Shown one piece after another: positions 1-6,354 of a DNA stretch of 6,553 bases. The stretch is from an uncultured Lachnospiraceae bacterium (GTDB lineage: Bacteria > Bacillota > Clostridia > Lachnospirales > Lachnospiraceae), in assembly GCA_902796375.1 (NCBI GenBank), contig CADBOW010000124.1, forward strand, positions 1 to 6,553. The letters are read 5' to 3'. Below the pieces are notes generated by a model that worked only from the letters and a program-made list of their open reading frames with translations, ran no database searches and had not been told where the DNA came from. How positions within the stretch are numbered: the first letter of the stretch is position 1; each line of letters begins with the position of its first letter. The position numbers and the translations under genes are program-made.

Positions 1-1091
1 CGGATAAAGGTATATGACGCATCCTGTGTTTCATCGAAGGATACATGGATGTCAGTTCCTGCATACTTGTGAGAATTCCCCACCACATTGTCGATCACCT
101 GCTCCATCCGGAGCTTATCCATCCAGACAAGACACCGTGGTATCCGGTTATCCAATACGATTTTTCCGTAATTCTTCAGATTTCCGAAGAAGGATTCGAT
201 CCATTCCGAGCTTTCCTCCGTGGGATTCACCCGGATCTGCTCCAGTTCATTCATCGTCGCCTGGAATACATTTCCCATGATCTGATTGATGGTCTCGGTC
301 TTGGTGGAAATGGTCTCCACCTTCTCCGTCATATCCCTCAGTTCCTCCTTCGTGATCTCCAGAGGCTGCCCGGATGCTGCACTCTCCAGCTTCCGCCGGT
401 TCTTCATTTCCAGGACCTCGCAGGTAGCCTGAATGGTGGCCACCGGCGTCTTGATATCGTGGCTCAGTTCAGCCACCAGCTCCTTCTTCGCCTTCTCTGC
501 TGCGGCTTCCCGCTCCCGGGCGTCCTTCAGCTCCTGCCGCATAAGATCGAAGCTTTCCGTAAAGGAATCGGATATGCCGTTCTTCCGGATCGGAAGCGGA
601 ACATCCAGATTTCCCTTTGCGATCTCCGTGGAATAGGCGCTGAGTTCCTTCACCGGCTTCACCATACGGACATACATATAGACCATCAGAAGGACTCCCA
701 CAAGGAAGAACAGTCCCCACAGGATCAATGCTGTCCGAAGGAAGCGTGTCCGGTACATATCATATTCATCTGCCACATCATCCCAAACCACCTTTCCCAG
801 GTACTCTCCCCCCGGGGTGAAATCAAGGATCATGGCTTTGCTGCCATAGTATTTCGCCAGCTCCGGATCCAGAAGATCCTTTGCGAAAATGATCCTGCAG
901 CCGTATTTCTCTTCCAGCTTCTCAACGGTCTGTCCGGCCTGATACTCCTCCCGGATCCGGATGATCTGGTCATTGTATCGGGCGATATCCCTCTTCTCGA
1001 AGGATATCCTTCCGGCCAGGATCAGCAGCACCGCCAGTATCCCAGCCATAAGCAGTGTAAATGCAATTATGATCCCCCGGAGTTTCCTCAT
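1..1091 (-). CDS. Sensor histidine kinase, 3' end beyond the window
   Basis: Membrane sensor kinase that should autophosphorylate on His and pass phosphate to the response regulator encoded just upstream. The frame is open from ATG at 1091 to the left edge (363 codons), so the C-terminal part of the ATPase domain is missing. Visible in order: TM1 about residues 7-27, an extracytoplasmic domain about 28-118, TM2 about 120-141, a HAMP-like region about 142-195 (P146), a charged coiled linker, the H-box SHDIKTPVA with phospho-acceptor H211 (D212 and T215 form the usual phosphatase-type motif), and an N-box with N335 and N339 followed by HKY. The gap between H-box and N-box (128 residues) looks somewhat longer than usual, with an extra stretch near residues 228-250. 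The start lies 6 bases after the regulator stop, with GAGGAG upstream, so the two are translationally linked. The 90-residue sensor domain separates it from the short-loop intramembrane-sensing BceS type. Signal unknown. Confidence 0.93.
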   Translation of the reverse strand, partial: MRKLRGIIIAFTLLMAGILAVLLILAGRISFEKRDIARYNDQIIRIREEYQAGQTVEKLEEKYGCRIIFAKDLLDPELAKYYGSKAMILDFTPGGEYLGKVVWDDVADEYDMYRTRFLRTALILWGLFFLVGVLLMVYMYVRMVKPVKELSAYSTEIAKGNLDVPLPIRKNGISDSFTESFDLMRQELKDAREREAAAEKAKKELVAELSHDIKTPVATIQATCEVLEMKNRRKLESAASGQPLEITKEELRDMTEKVETISTKTETINQIMGNVFQATMNELEQIRVNPTEESSEWIESFFGNLKNYGKIVLDNRIPRCLVWMDKLRMEQVIDNVVGNSHKYAGTDIHVSFDETQDASYTFI

Positions 1092-1097
1092 TCCGAC

Positions 1098-1832
1098 CTA
1101 CTTCTCCTCAAAAATATATCCCGTGCCCCATACGGTCCTGATCATTTCCGGATGGTTCGGGTCACGTTCCAGCTTCTCCCGAAGCTTACGGATGTGCACA
1201 TTCAGAGTTCCGTCGCTGTAAAAGGCGTCTCCCCAGACCTCATGAAAGAGCGTCTCCTTCGTAACTATGGTATTCTTATGCTCATACAGGCAGGAAAGAA
1301 GCGCAAATTCCTTCGCCTTCAGAGAGATCTGCCTTCCCTGCAGGCGGACGGACATGGTAGCCGGCTCCAGACGGACACCCCCGTCCTCTGCCGGATCTGC
1401 CTCCTGCATTCCCGTTTCCCGCGTTCCCGCATCCTGGTTTCCGGCATCCTCCTTCAGTTTCTCCATCTGCCGGATCCGCTTCAGATTCACCCGGACCTTC
1501 GCAAGAAGGACCGAAAGACTGTAGGGCTTCTTGATATAATCATCCCCGCCGATACTCAGGGCCACCAGCACATCATCATCACTCTGCCGTGCGCTGATGA
1601 AGAGGATCGGTATCTGCTTCTCCTCTCTCACCCGCCGGCATACCTCAAATCCGCTTCCGTCCCCCAGATTGATATCCAGAAGGATCAGATCCGCCGTATT
1701 CTGTTCCAGAAATGTATAGCACGCTTCCGCACTGTCCACACAGGCTGTACTCACCTCGAACATCATAAAGTACTCTGCCGTCATTTTCGCCAGTTCAGTC
1801 TCGTCATCTACGATCAGGCAATTATAATGCAT
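1098..1832 (-). CDS. OmpR/PhoB-family response regulator
   Basis: Two-component DNA-binding regulator of 244 residues. The receiver domain (about 1-118) has the acidic pocket D9/D10, phospho-acceptor D53 in LLDINLGDG, S80 in place of the conserved Thr/Ser, and K102 in the KKP motif. The C-terminal winged-helix domain (about 153-244) shows the typical FALLSCL helix, a recognition-helix region with NVHIRKLREKL, and the terminal wing VWGTGYIF. The linker (about 122-152) is unusually long and polar and contains three copies of a five-residue repeat (see 1401-1445). The ATG at 1832 is supported by AAGGAG at 1840-1845 with a 7-base spacer. It sits 23 bases after the membrane protein gene and 6 bases before the kinase, so it is the middle gene of a three-gene operon. 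The natural partner is the adjacent kinase; the direct repeats before the ABC transporter are the best candidate target (inference). Confidence 0.95.
   Translation of the reverse strand: MHYNCLIVDDETELAKMTAEYFMMFEVSTACVDSAEACYTFLEQNTADLILLDINLGDGSGFEVCRRVREEKQIPILFISARQSDDDVLVALSIGGDDYIKKPYSLSVLLAKVRVNLKRIRQMEKLKEDAGNQDAGTRETGMQEADPAEDGGVRLEPATMSVRLQGRQISLKAKEFALLSCLYEHKNTIVTKETLFHEVWGDAFYSDGTLNVHIRKLREKLERDPNHPEMIRTVWGTGYIFEEK
1401..1445 (-). repeat. Three 15-base repeats in the regulator linker
   Basis: Residues 130-144 of the response regulator read AGNQD-AGTRE-TGMQE, three copies of a pattern [A/T]-G-x-[Q/R]-[D/E]. At DNA level these are three diverged in-frame 15-base units (GCC GGA AAC CAG GAT and relatives). 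They lie in the linker between receiver and DNA-binding domains. Tandem duplication would lengthen the tether without breaking the frame. Copy number may vary between strains (inference). Confidence 0.7.
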
Positions 1833-1855
1833 CTGTCCACTCCTTCATCCGGAAG

Positions 1856-2629
1856 TCATACCACCATGGTAAATCCGCAGGCTGCTATGAATATACCGAC
1901 CCCAATCCCGAGAAATACCCATTTGGAATCTCCTTCCACACGATTGACACCGATCCGGGCCTGATAATCCTTGAAAATGGTCATCTCCTGCATTTCGGCA
2001 AGTGTCGCCCTCTGCTTCTCCGTCAGATCCTCCTGAGCCTCCAGGCCTTCTCCGCCTCCGGGCTCATCCAGATGCTCCCTCCGGATCCTCTCCTCAAACT
2101 GCTCATGCTTCGTCTGCATCTGCCTGAGGAAATGCTCCTCCTCACCAAAACTCACAATATCATATTTATCTCTGTAAGCCGCATGGTACGCAGGATTCAT
2201 AAATGCATTATATCTTCGCTGACAGTTGATCAGCGTCCGGATCGCAGGGGGAAGCGCGATAAACAGACTTAGGAAGCACACAGGAAAGAACAGCAGCTTA
2301 AAGATCAGATAAAGGATTGCAAAAAAGCCGTTACCCGTTCCCACATTCATCAGAATATCCGTGAGCACCCACATACCGATGGGGATGGCCAGCAGAAAAA
2401 CCGCCACGGAGATCCAAGCCCGGATCAGTTCCTTCCGGAGCTTCATCTTCCGATAGGGGATGGAGGCCAGCTGATCATTATACTGTCGGAGAACAAAATC
2501 CATCTGACTCTTCAAAGCCCGAAAGGAGTCGCTGTAGCCGGCATCTCCTGCATCGGTCCCGCCTGCCGAAAACGAAGCATCCGGCATTATTTTCTCTTCT
2601 CCCTCCGGTTGAACTAATTCGTACGGCAT
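1856..2629 (-). CDS. Unrecognised membrane protein, first gene of the two-component operon
   Basis: I do not recognise a family for this 257-residue protein. It has a polar N-terminus (1 to about 70), one hydrophobic segment about 72-92, a long hydrophobic stretch about 102-130 that could be one long or two short membrane passes, a highly charged, probably helical region about 160-225 rich in Glu, Gln and Arg, and a final membrane segment about 237-257 that ends at the stop codon like a tail anchor. The ATG at 2629 is preferred because AAGGA lies at 2637-2641 with a 7-base spacer. An in-frame TTG at 2668 would add 13 residues, but it has poor ribosome-site spacing and lies inside the leader hairpin. 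The stop is 23 bases before the response regulator, so it is co-transcribed. It may be an accessory sensor, scaffold or modulator of the kinase or transporter (inference from context only). No catalytic motif seen. Confidence 0.85.
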   Translation of the reverse strand: MPYELVQPEGEEKIMPDASFSAGGTDAGDAGYSDSFRALKSQMDFVLRQYNDQLASIPYRKMKLRKELIRAWISVAVFLLAIPIGMWVLTDILMNVGTGNGFFAILYLIFKLLFFPVCFLSLFIALPPAIRTLINCQRRYNAFMNPAYHAAYRDKYDIVSFGEEEHFLRQMQTKHEQFEERIRREHLDEPGGGEGLEAQEDLTEKQRATLAEMQEMTIFKDYQARIGVNRVEGDSKWVFLGIGVGIFIAACGFTMVV

Positions 2630-2636
2630 ATCCTGA

Positions 2637-2641
2637 TCCTT
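2637..2641 (-). promoter_or_regulatory. Ribosome binding site that decides the start at 2629
   Basis: AAGGA on the minus strand, 7 bases from ATG 2629. It is better placed than anything before the upstream TTG/GTG candidates (2668, 2665, 2662), which fall in the 3' arm of the leader hairpin. It lies 14 bases after the hairpin, so folding or opening of that structure could affect ribosome access. Confidence 0.65.
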
Positions 2642-2655
2642 TCCCAAAACAACAT

Positions 2656-2712
2656 GTGCCAACACCAATCCCCCGTCGATACAACCGACCTGCAGAGGAT
2701 TCGTGTTGGCAC
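2656..2712 (-). promoter_or_regulatory. Long leader hairpin upstream of the two-component operon
   Basis: A 57-base inverted repeat. The outer arms are a perfect 10-base match (GTGCCAACAC against GTGTTGGCAC). The arms extend to 20 positions with one G-G mismatch, 17 Watson-Crick pairs and two G-U pairs, around a 17-base loop. The two wobble positions pair as G-U only in the minus-strand RNA and would be A-C clashes in a plus-strand RNA, so the structure fits the transcript running into the membrane protein gene. The sequence after the 3' arm is T-rich (TGTTGTTTT), so it may act as a weak terminator or attenuator. Alternatives are an mRNA-stabilising 5' stem or a remnant of a small inverted-repeat element; no flanking target duplication is visible. 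Confidence 0.7.
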
Positions 2713-2748
2713 GTTCACGTACTTGAAACAGTCGAGCAATTCCTCATC

Positions 2749-2788
2749 AAAAGGGTGTCAACTCCATATACGGTATTATACCACACCC
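2749..2788 (-). terminator. Possible weak terminator after the permease operon
   Basis: Reading the minus strand, GGGTGT (2788-2783) can pair with ACACCC (2758-2753), followed directly by TTTT (2752-2749). The loop of 24 bases is large and contains a second small hairpin (GGTA-TAA-TACC, 2782-2772). The T tract is short, so termination would be leaky at best. No better terminator lies between the permease stop and the next operon, so some read-through from transporter to regulator is plausible. The same bases carry the extended -10 promoter, and the inverted repeat may instead be an operator. Confidence 0.3.
2775..2783 (-). promoter_or_regulatory. Extended -10 promoter of the membrane protein-regulator-kinase operon
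   Basis: The minus strand reads TGGTATAAT, a perfect TATAAT preceded by the TGn of an extended -10 element. No convincing -35 is found 16-18 bases upstream (best TACATT), which extended -10 promoters tolerate. The start would fall near 2768, giving a leader of about 140 bases that contains the 2656-2712 hairpin. The -10 sits in the near-palindrome GGTATAATACC (2772-2782). Confidence 0.6.
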
Positions 2789-2815
2789 CTACTGAAAAAT
2801 GTAGTCCTTCTTCTC

Positions 2816-5236
2816 CTACTCTTCCGTGATCATTTCCACCGGCTGCAGCTTCCTTACCTTCAGGCCGATCAGGCCGGAGGTGATCAGGGCAACGGCGATG
2901 ATGCCGGCCGCCGTGATCAGGATGGCGGTCAGGGAAATGTCAAATGTTATCTTTCGTATGCCGAACATGGAGAAGATCGCCTTGCAGCCCCAGGCTCCTG
3001 CGGAAGGAGCAAGAAGGGTTCCTGCCAGAACACCGCATACGATAGCGGGGATATTGGAAAGCATCACCTGGGAGATCAGGCCGCCGGAGGTCATACCCAG
3101 GGCCTTGCTGATCCCCATGCCTCTCCACTCCCGGACCATTTTCGCGCGGATCACCAGGGATTCCACGAAGATCACAATGAGAAGTGTTAGCACGGTGAAG
3201 ATCAGGCAGATGGAACTCATGGCACCCATCAGGCTATCCATGGATTCATCCACCAGCTTTCCGATATCTGTGTATTCATGCTTTCCGCCCTTTCCTGCCG
3301 TAGCTGCCTCTACCCGTTCCTTCAGGGTATCGAAGGACAGCCCCTTCTCCGCATAGACCTCGTAGGTGTATTTCGGCTTTGCAGGAAGCAGCTTCAGTCC
3401 GCCTCCCTCCGTGAGGATCATGGTCCTTCCCATTTGCTGCATCATCTGGTTCAGGCCTGTCAGCAGGTACTCCTCTGTCACATCACCGAACCGGATCCTG
3501 ACCACATCGCCGATCTTCGCACCCAGATCATCTGCGGCCGCTGTCGTCAGCATAACCTCATTGTCCTGCCGGGGCAGACGGCCTTCCAGGACTACAGCAC
3601 TCTTCAGATTTTCTTCCGGATCCCGGACTGCTCTGGTGTAAATGGCCTGTGACTCATCTCCGAAGAACACCGTGGGTTCCAGGGTAAACATGGTCTCCAC
3701 ACCTGTGACTCCCTCAACCTTCTCCAGATCCTCCGTAAGTCCATCTTCCGCATGCAGTACCAACTGGGAATTCGCCGTTCCGGTCAGCACGATCAGCACA
3801 TCCGGATCCGTACCGAAATTCTCCAGCATACCGAAACCGCTCAGCATGGTTATGGTAAGGATCGTCACGATCAGCACCATGGCGATGTTCCTTCCCACAT
3901 TTCCGAAGGTTTCCTTCAGAGACAGAGTAAGTGAGATGGGAAGAGTAGTCTTCTCAAAGGAGAAATGATTCTTCTTATAGTTGTGGGTTCCCAGTCCGCC
4001 GCGAAGGGCCTCCAGCACAGAGATCTTCTTATAGGTTCTGCTGATGCGGATTGAAAGCAGTCCCACCAGAAGCAGAAGCCCTGCAACGGTTCCGACAGCC
4101 ACAGGGATATTTACCGGCTGTTTCCAGGTGAGTCCCAGTGTACTACTGACGACATTTCCGAAGCCTCCGAAGGTGAAGATTCCCACCAGGACACCTACAG
4201 TACTTCCCAATCCTGCCACCAGCAGCACCTCCACCGTGATGGCCCGCCGCAGCTCCTTCACCGTGTATCCGGATGCCTCCAGGATACCGGTATTCTTCAT
4301 ATTTCTCTGAATGAAATTCTTCATACTGAAGGAAATGATCAGGAACGCCACGATCAGTATGATCACTGCAAAGAGAAGAAGAACCGCCATAACCACCATG
4401 GGCAGGATCTGTCCCCCGCTCTTCATATGCTTCCAGTTGAGGATCATATAATCTGTCACATTCAGCTCCGGATGCTCCTTGGCAAAGGCAGCCGTCTTTT
4501 CCTTGTAGCTGTTTCCGATCTCCTTCTCCAGAGCTCTGGTATCAAAGTCCTCCGTCAGTACGCCTTCCTTCACCTTTCCCTTATACATCAGGAAACGTCC
4601 GGCAGTCTCCTTCTGTTCGGATTCGATCTGCTCCATTCTGCTGCGGGATAAAAAGATATGGAAGATGCTGATATTCAGTGCGGAGGCCATATAGGGATCC
4701 TCACAGTAGCCCGCCACCCGGAAGCTGTAGGATTTATCATCAAACTTCATTTCAAATGTGTCGCCCATGGGGAATCTGCCCCGGATGTAATACGGCATGA
4801 TCACATCATCTTCCTTTAATCCGTCTGCTGCGATCTCATTCCCCGCATCGTCCCGGATCTTCAGATCCATATAGTTCCGTTTATCCTCAAATGCTTCTCC
4901 GAAGAACTGATATTCCTCATAATCATCATTCTTTGCGTTGCGGTACTTAACATTTACATTCAGGAGATCCGATACATCATATTCCTGTAAATGGGGATTT
5001 TCCGCAAAGGTTGCGTCTGCAGCCTCCCGAAGCTGTTCCTTATCAGCCATGGCCATCAGGACCTCTGCACCCTTCACTTCCTCGAAGCAGTCATCCATAA
5101 CCCGGCCCATTCCCAGGATCGCGGATACACAATCGAAGACCAGAACGGCTGCGATCAGTGTCAGGACGAAGAAGGTGATCATGTCCCCTTTCTGACGCTT
5201 CATATTATTCTTAGCGATGAAAAACAACTTATACAT
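2816..5236 (-). CDS. ABC transporter permease with two FtsX domains
   Basis: Membrane subunit of 806 residues, partner of the ATPase encoded just upstream. Hydrophobic segments lie near 18-40, 277-304, 333-358, 376-396, 449-471, 670-696, 720-742 and 768-792, giving about eight passes. Two large extracytoplasmic domains follow TM1 (about 41-276) and TM5 (about 472-669). Each half ends in an FtsX domain (about 285-412 and 675-803); the two share a cytoplasmic coupling pattern (NTGILEASGYTVKELRRAI; GMGISKALGMTSGGL) and end alike (ISVLEALRGG; LQPVEMITEE), pointing to an internal duplication. Family members move lipoproteins, peptides or antibiotics by mechanotransmission rather than carrying small solutes through a pore; the substrate here is unknown. 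It is not the ten-segment BceB layout with one large loop. ATG 5236 is supported by GAGAGGG at 5244-5250 with a 7-base spacer. The gap to the ATPase gene is 78 bases, with no clear internal promoter or structure. Confidence 0.93.
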   Translation of the reverse strand: MYKLFFIAKNNMKRQKGDMITFFVLTLIAAVLVFDCVSAILGMGRVMDDCFEEVKGAEVLMAMADKEQLREAADATFAENPHLQEYDVSDLLNVNVKYRNAKNDDYEEYQFFGEAFEDKRNYMDLKIRDDAGNEIAADGLKEDDVIMPYYIRGRFPMGDTFEMKFDDKSYSFRVAGYCEDPYMASALNISIFHIFLSRSRMEQIESEQKETAGRFLMYKGKVKEGVLTEDFDTRALEKEIGNSYKEKTAAFAKEHPELNVTDYMILNWKHMKSGGQILPMVVMAVLLLFAVIILIVAFLIISFSMKNFIQRNMKNTGILEASGYTVKELRRAITVEVLLVAGLGSTVGVLVGIFTFGGFGNVVSSTLGLTWKQPVNIPVAVGTVAGLLLLVGLLSIRISRTYKKISVLEALRGGLGTHNYKKNHFSFEKTTLPISLTLSLKETFGNVGRNIAMVLIVTILTITMLSGFGMLENFGTDPDVLIVLTGTANSQLVLHAEDGLTEDLEKVEGVTGVETMFTLEPTVFFGDESQAIYTRAVRDPEENLKSAVVLEGRLPRQDNEVMLTTAAADDLGAKIGDVVRIRFGDVTEEYLLTGLNQMMQQMGRTMILTEGGGLKLLPAKPKYTYEVYAEKGLSFDTLKERVEAATAGKGGKHEYTDIGKLVDESMDSLMGAMSSICLIFTVLTLLIVIFVESLVIRAKMVREWRGMGISKALGMTSGGLISQVMLSNIPAIVCGVLAGTLLAPSAGAWGCKAIFSMFGIRKITFDISLTAILITAAGIIAVALITSGLIGLKVRKLQPVEMITEE

Positions 5237-5314
5237 TTACTTGCCCTCTCTTATATCCATGCTGTACGGACACATCCCCCGTCATCCGGAGTGCCCCTTA
5301 CCATTCTGCAGGAA

Positions 5315-6151
5315 TTACCATCCCATGTCGGACAGGAAATCCTTCAGCTTCCTGTGCCGCTTGACTGCCTTCTCTTTATTCGGATTTGTATCATCCTTAT
5401 AGTCTCCCAGGAAGGGACCCAGATCCACCTCATCCGTGATCACACCGTCCGCCAGATAAATGACCCTGTTGGCTCTCTCTGCCGCCTTGACCGTATGGGT
5501 TACCATTACAATGCTCTGCCCTTCGTTGTTCAGCTCCGTCAGGATATCCAGCACGTTAGTTGTATTCTGTGAGTTCAGTGCGCCGGTGGGTTCGTCTGCG
5601 AAGAGAACCTCAGGGCTGTTGATCACTCCCCGTACCACAGCGACTCTCTGCTGCTGTCCGCCGGAAAGCTGTGTGGGGAACTTCTTCCAGTCCTGTTCTC
5701 CGATCTCCACTCTCTTCAGAAGCTCCTTTGCCTTAGCCGCCAGGGCCTTCCTGTCTCTGCTCTTCAGCAGTCCGCTTACCATTACATTATCCAGAGCACT
5801 CATGGAGTCATTCAGGTAATTCTGCTGGAACACGAAACCGCAGTGATTCCTGCGGAACAGAGCCAGTCGGTCGTTACTGAATTGTGAGATCTCTACCCCG
5901 CCGGCGGGACTCTGTTCTTTCTCTCCCGGCTCTCCGGTATGATAGGTAATGGTTCCGAGACTGGGCCGGTCCATTCCCGAGAGTGCATACAGCAGCGTGC
6001 TTTTCCCGGAACCGGAGTTTCCCATGACCACCGTGAAATCTCCCTTGTAGATCTCCAGATTCAGATTCTTCAGAACATGCTGCTGAACAGACTCATTTGA
6101 AAATGTCTTTGACAGATCCTTTACTGTCAGGATAGCTTCCTTCGCACTCAT
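5315..6151 (-). CDS. ABC transporter ATPase, LolD/MacB/BceA type
   Basis: Cytoplasmic ATPase of 278 residues that powers the FtsX-type permease encoded next. All catalytic elements are present: Walker A GNSGSGKST (44-52, K50), Q-loop Q109, signature LSGGQQQR (162-169), Walker B VLFADEP (182-188, catalytic E187) and switch H219. The stretch from Walker B into EPTGALNSQNT is the usual form of the LolD/MacB/BceA (COG1136-like) group. Residues about 244-278 form a charged C-terminal extension beyond the normal 230-residue core, ending in FLSDMGW; similar tails occur on clostridial relatives (recalled, not checked), and it may contact the permease. ATG 6151 has AAGGAG at 6160-6165 with an 8-base spacer. 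It is the first gene of the transporter operon, about 90 bases downstream of the direct-repeat operator. Confidence 0.95.
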   Translation of the reverse strand: MSAKEAILTVKDLSKTFSNESVQQHVLKNLNLEIYKGDFTVVMGNSGSGKSTLLYALSGMDRPSLGTITYHTGEPGEKEQSPAGGVEISQFSNDRLALFRRNHCGFVFQQNYLNDSMSALDNVMVSGLLKSRDRKALAAKAKELLKRVEIGEQDWKKFPTQLSGGQQQRVAVVRGVINSPEVLFADEPTGALNSQNTTNVLDILTELNNEGQSIVMVTHTVKAAERANRVIYLADGVITDEVDLGPFLGDYKDDTNPNKEKAVKRHRKLKDFLSDMGW

Positions 6152-6221
6152 TTTCGTATCTCCTTATCCTTCGTTGGTATTTCTGTTTCTGATCTTACTT
6201 TACAACAACGGTTCCCGGAAG

Positions 6222-6250
6222 TCTTTACCTGTCCCCTGTGTATTCCTTAA
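6222..6250 (-). promoter_or_regulatory. Candidate activator-dependent promoter of the ABC operon
   Basis: TTAAGG (6250-6245) could stand in the -35 position, with 17 bases to TAAAGA (6227-6222) as a poor -10. Both hexamers match the consensus at only about three of six bases, as expected where a regulator bound at the -35 replaces sigma contacts. A second -10-like TAAAGT lies at 6202-6197. The start is therefore uncertain. Confidence 0.3.
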
Positions 6251-6282
6251 TCATTTCTTAAATCTTCTTCCGCAATCCTTAA
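6241..6282 (-). promoter_or_regulatory. Direct-repeat operator, probable response regulator binding site
   Basis: On the minus strand three close copies of TTAAGRAWTR occur: TTAAGGATTG (6282-6273), TTAAGAAATG (6261-6252) and TTAAGGAATA (6250-6241). A degenerate unit GGAAGAAGAT (6271-6262) fills the gap, so unit starts are 11, 10 and 11 bases apart, one helical turn each. Direct repeats with about 11-base phasing are the hallmark of OmpR/PhoB-family sites (compare SaeR, GTTAA-N6-GTTAA). The site lies between the gdhA terminator and the ABC operon. Binding by the regulator at 1098-1832 is inference. Confidence 0.6.
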
Positions 6283-6290
6283 AAGATGAC

Positions 6291-6326
6291 AAAAAAAGTC
6301 CCGCAAACACCGGGTTTACGGGACTT
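6291..6326 (-). terminator. Intrinsic terminator of gdhA
   Basis: On the minus strand AAGTCCCGTAAAC (6326-6314) pairs with GTTTGCGGGACTT (6308-6296) around a 5-base loop. The stem is 13 bp with one wobble and runs into seven T (6297-6291). It begins 28 bases after the gdhA stop. This is a strong terminator that isolates gdhA from the ABC operon, so the transporter needs its own promoter. Confidence 0.95.
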
Positions 6327-6354
6327 GATCTTATTTCTTATTATTGAAAACTGA

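Noticed and set aside
45..1964. A 639-codon open frame on the plus strand across three minus-strand genes
   Set aside because: It lies antisense to a clear kinase, regulator and membrane protein gene with intact motifs. Its translation is rich in His, Leu, Pro and Ile with no domain pattern, and its length follows from the codon bias of the opposite strand.
2630..2668. TTG/GTG starts adding 13 residues to the membrane protein
   Set aside because: They overlap the 3' arm of the leader hairpin and lack a well-spaced ribosome site, while ATG 2629 has AAGGA at 7 bases.
2756..2761. Perfect TTGACA on the minus strand as a -35 box
   Set aside because: No acceptable -10 lies 16-18 bases downstream (TGCTCG region), so it is probably chance; the extended -10 at 2775-2783 is the better promoter.
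2715..2767. Tiny leader ORFs on the minus strand (ATG at 2767, 6 codons; ATG at 2747, 10 codons) joined by a TGATG overlap
   Set aside because: Neither has a ribosome site, and the first begins at the predicted transcript start. Too short to separate from chance.
2654..3356. Plus-strand open frames over the permease end and intergenic region
   Set aside because: They are shadows of the permease gene with no ribosome site, domain or promoter support.
5237..5314. Shared 10-mer ATCCCCCGTC in the ATPase-permease gap and in the leader hairpin near 2668
   Set aside because: A 10-base match between two places in 6.5 kb is expected by chance, and flanking bases do not extend it.
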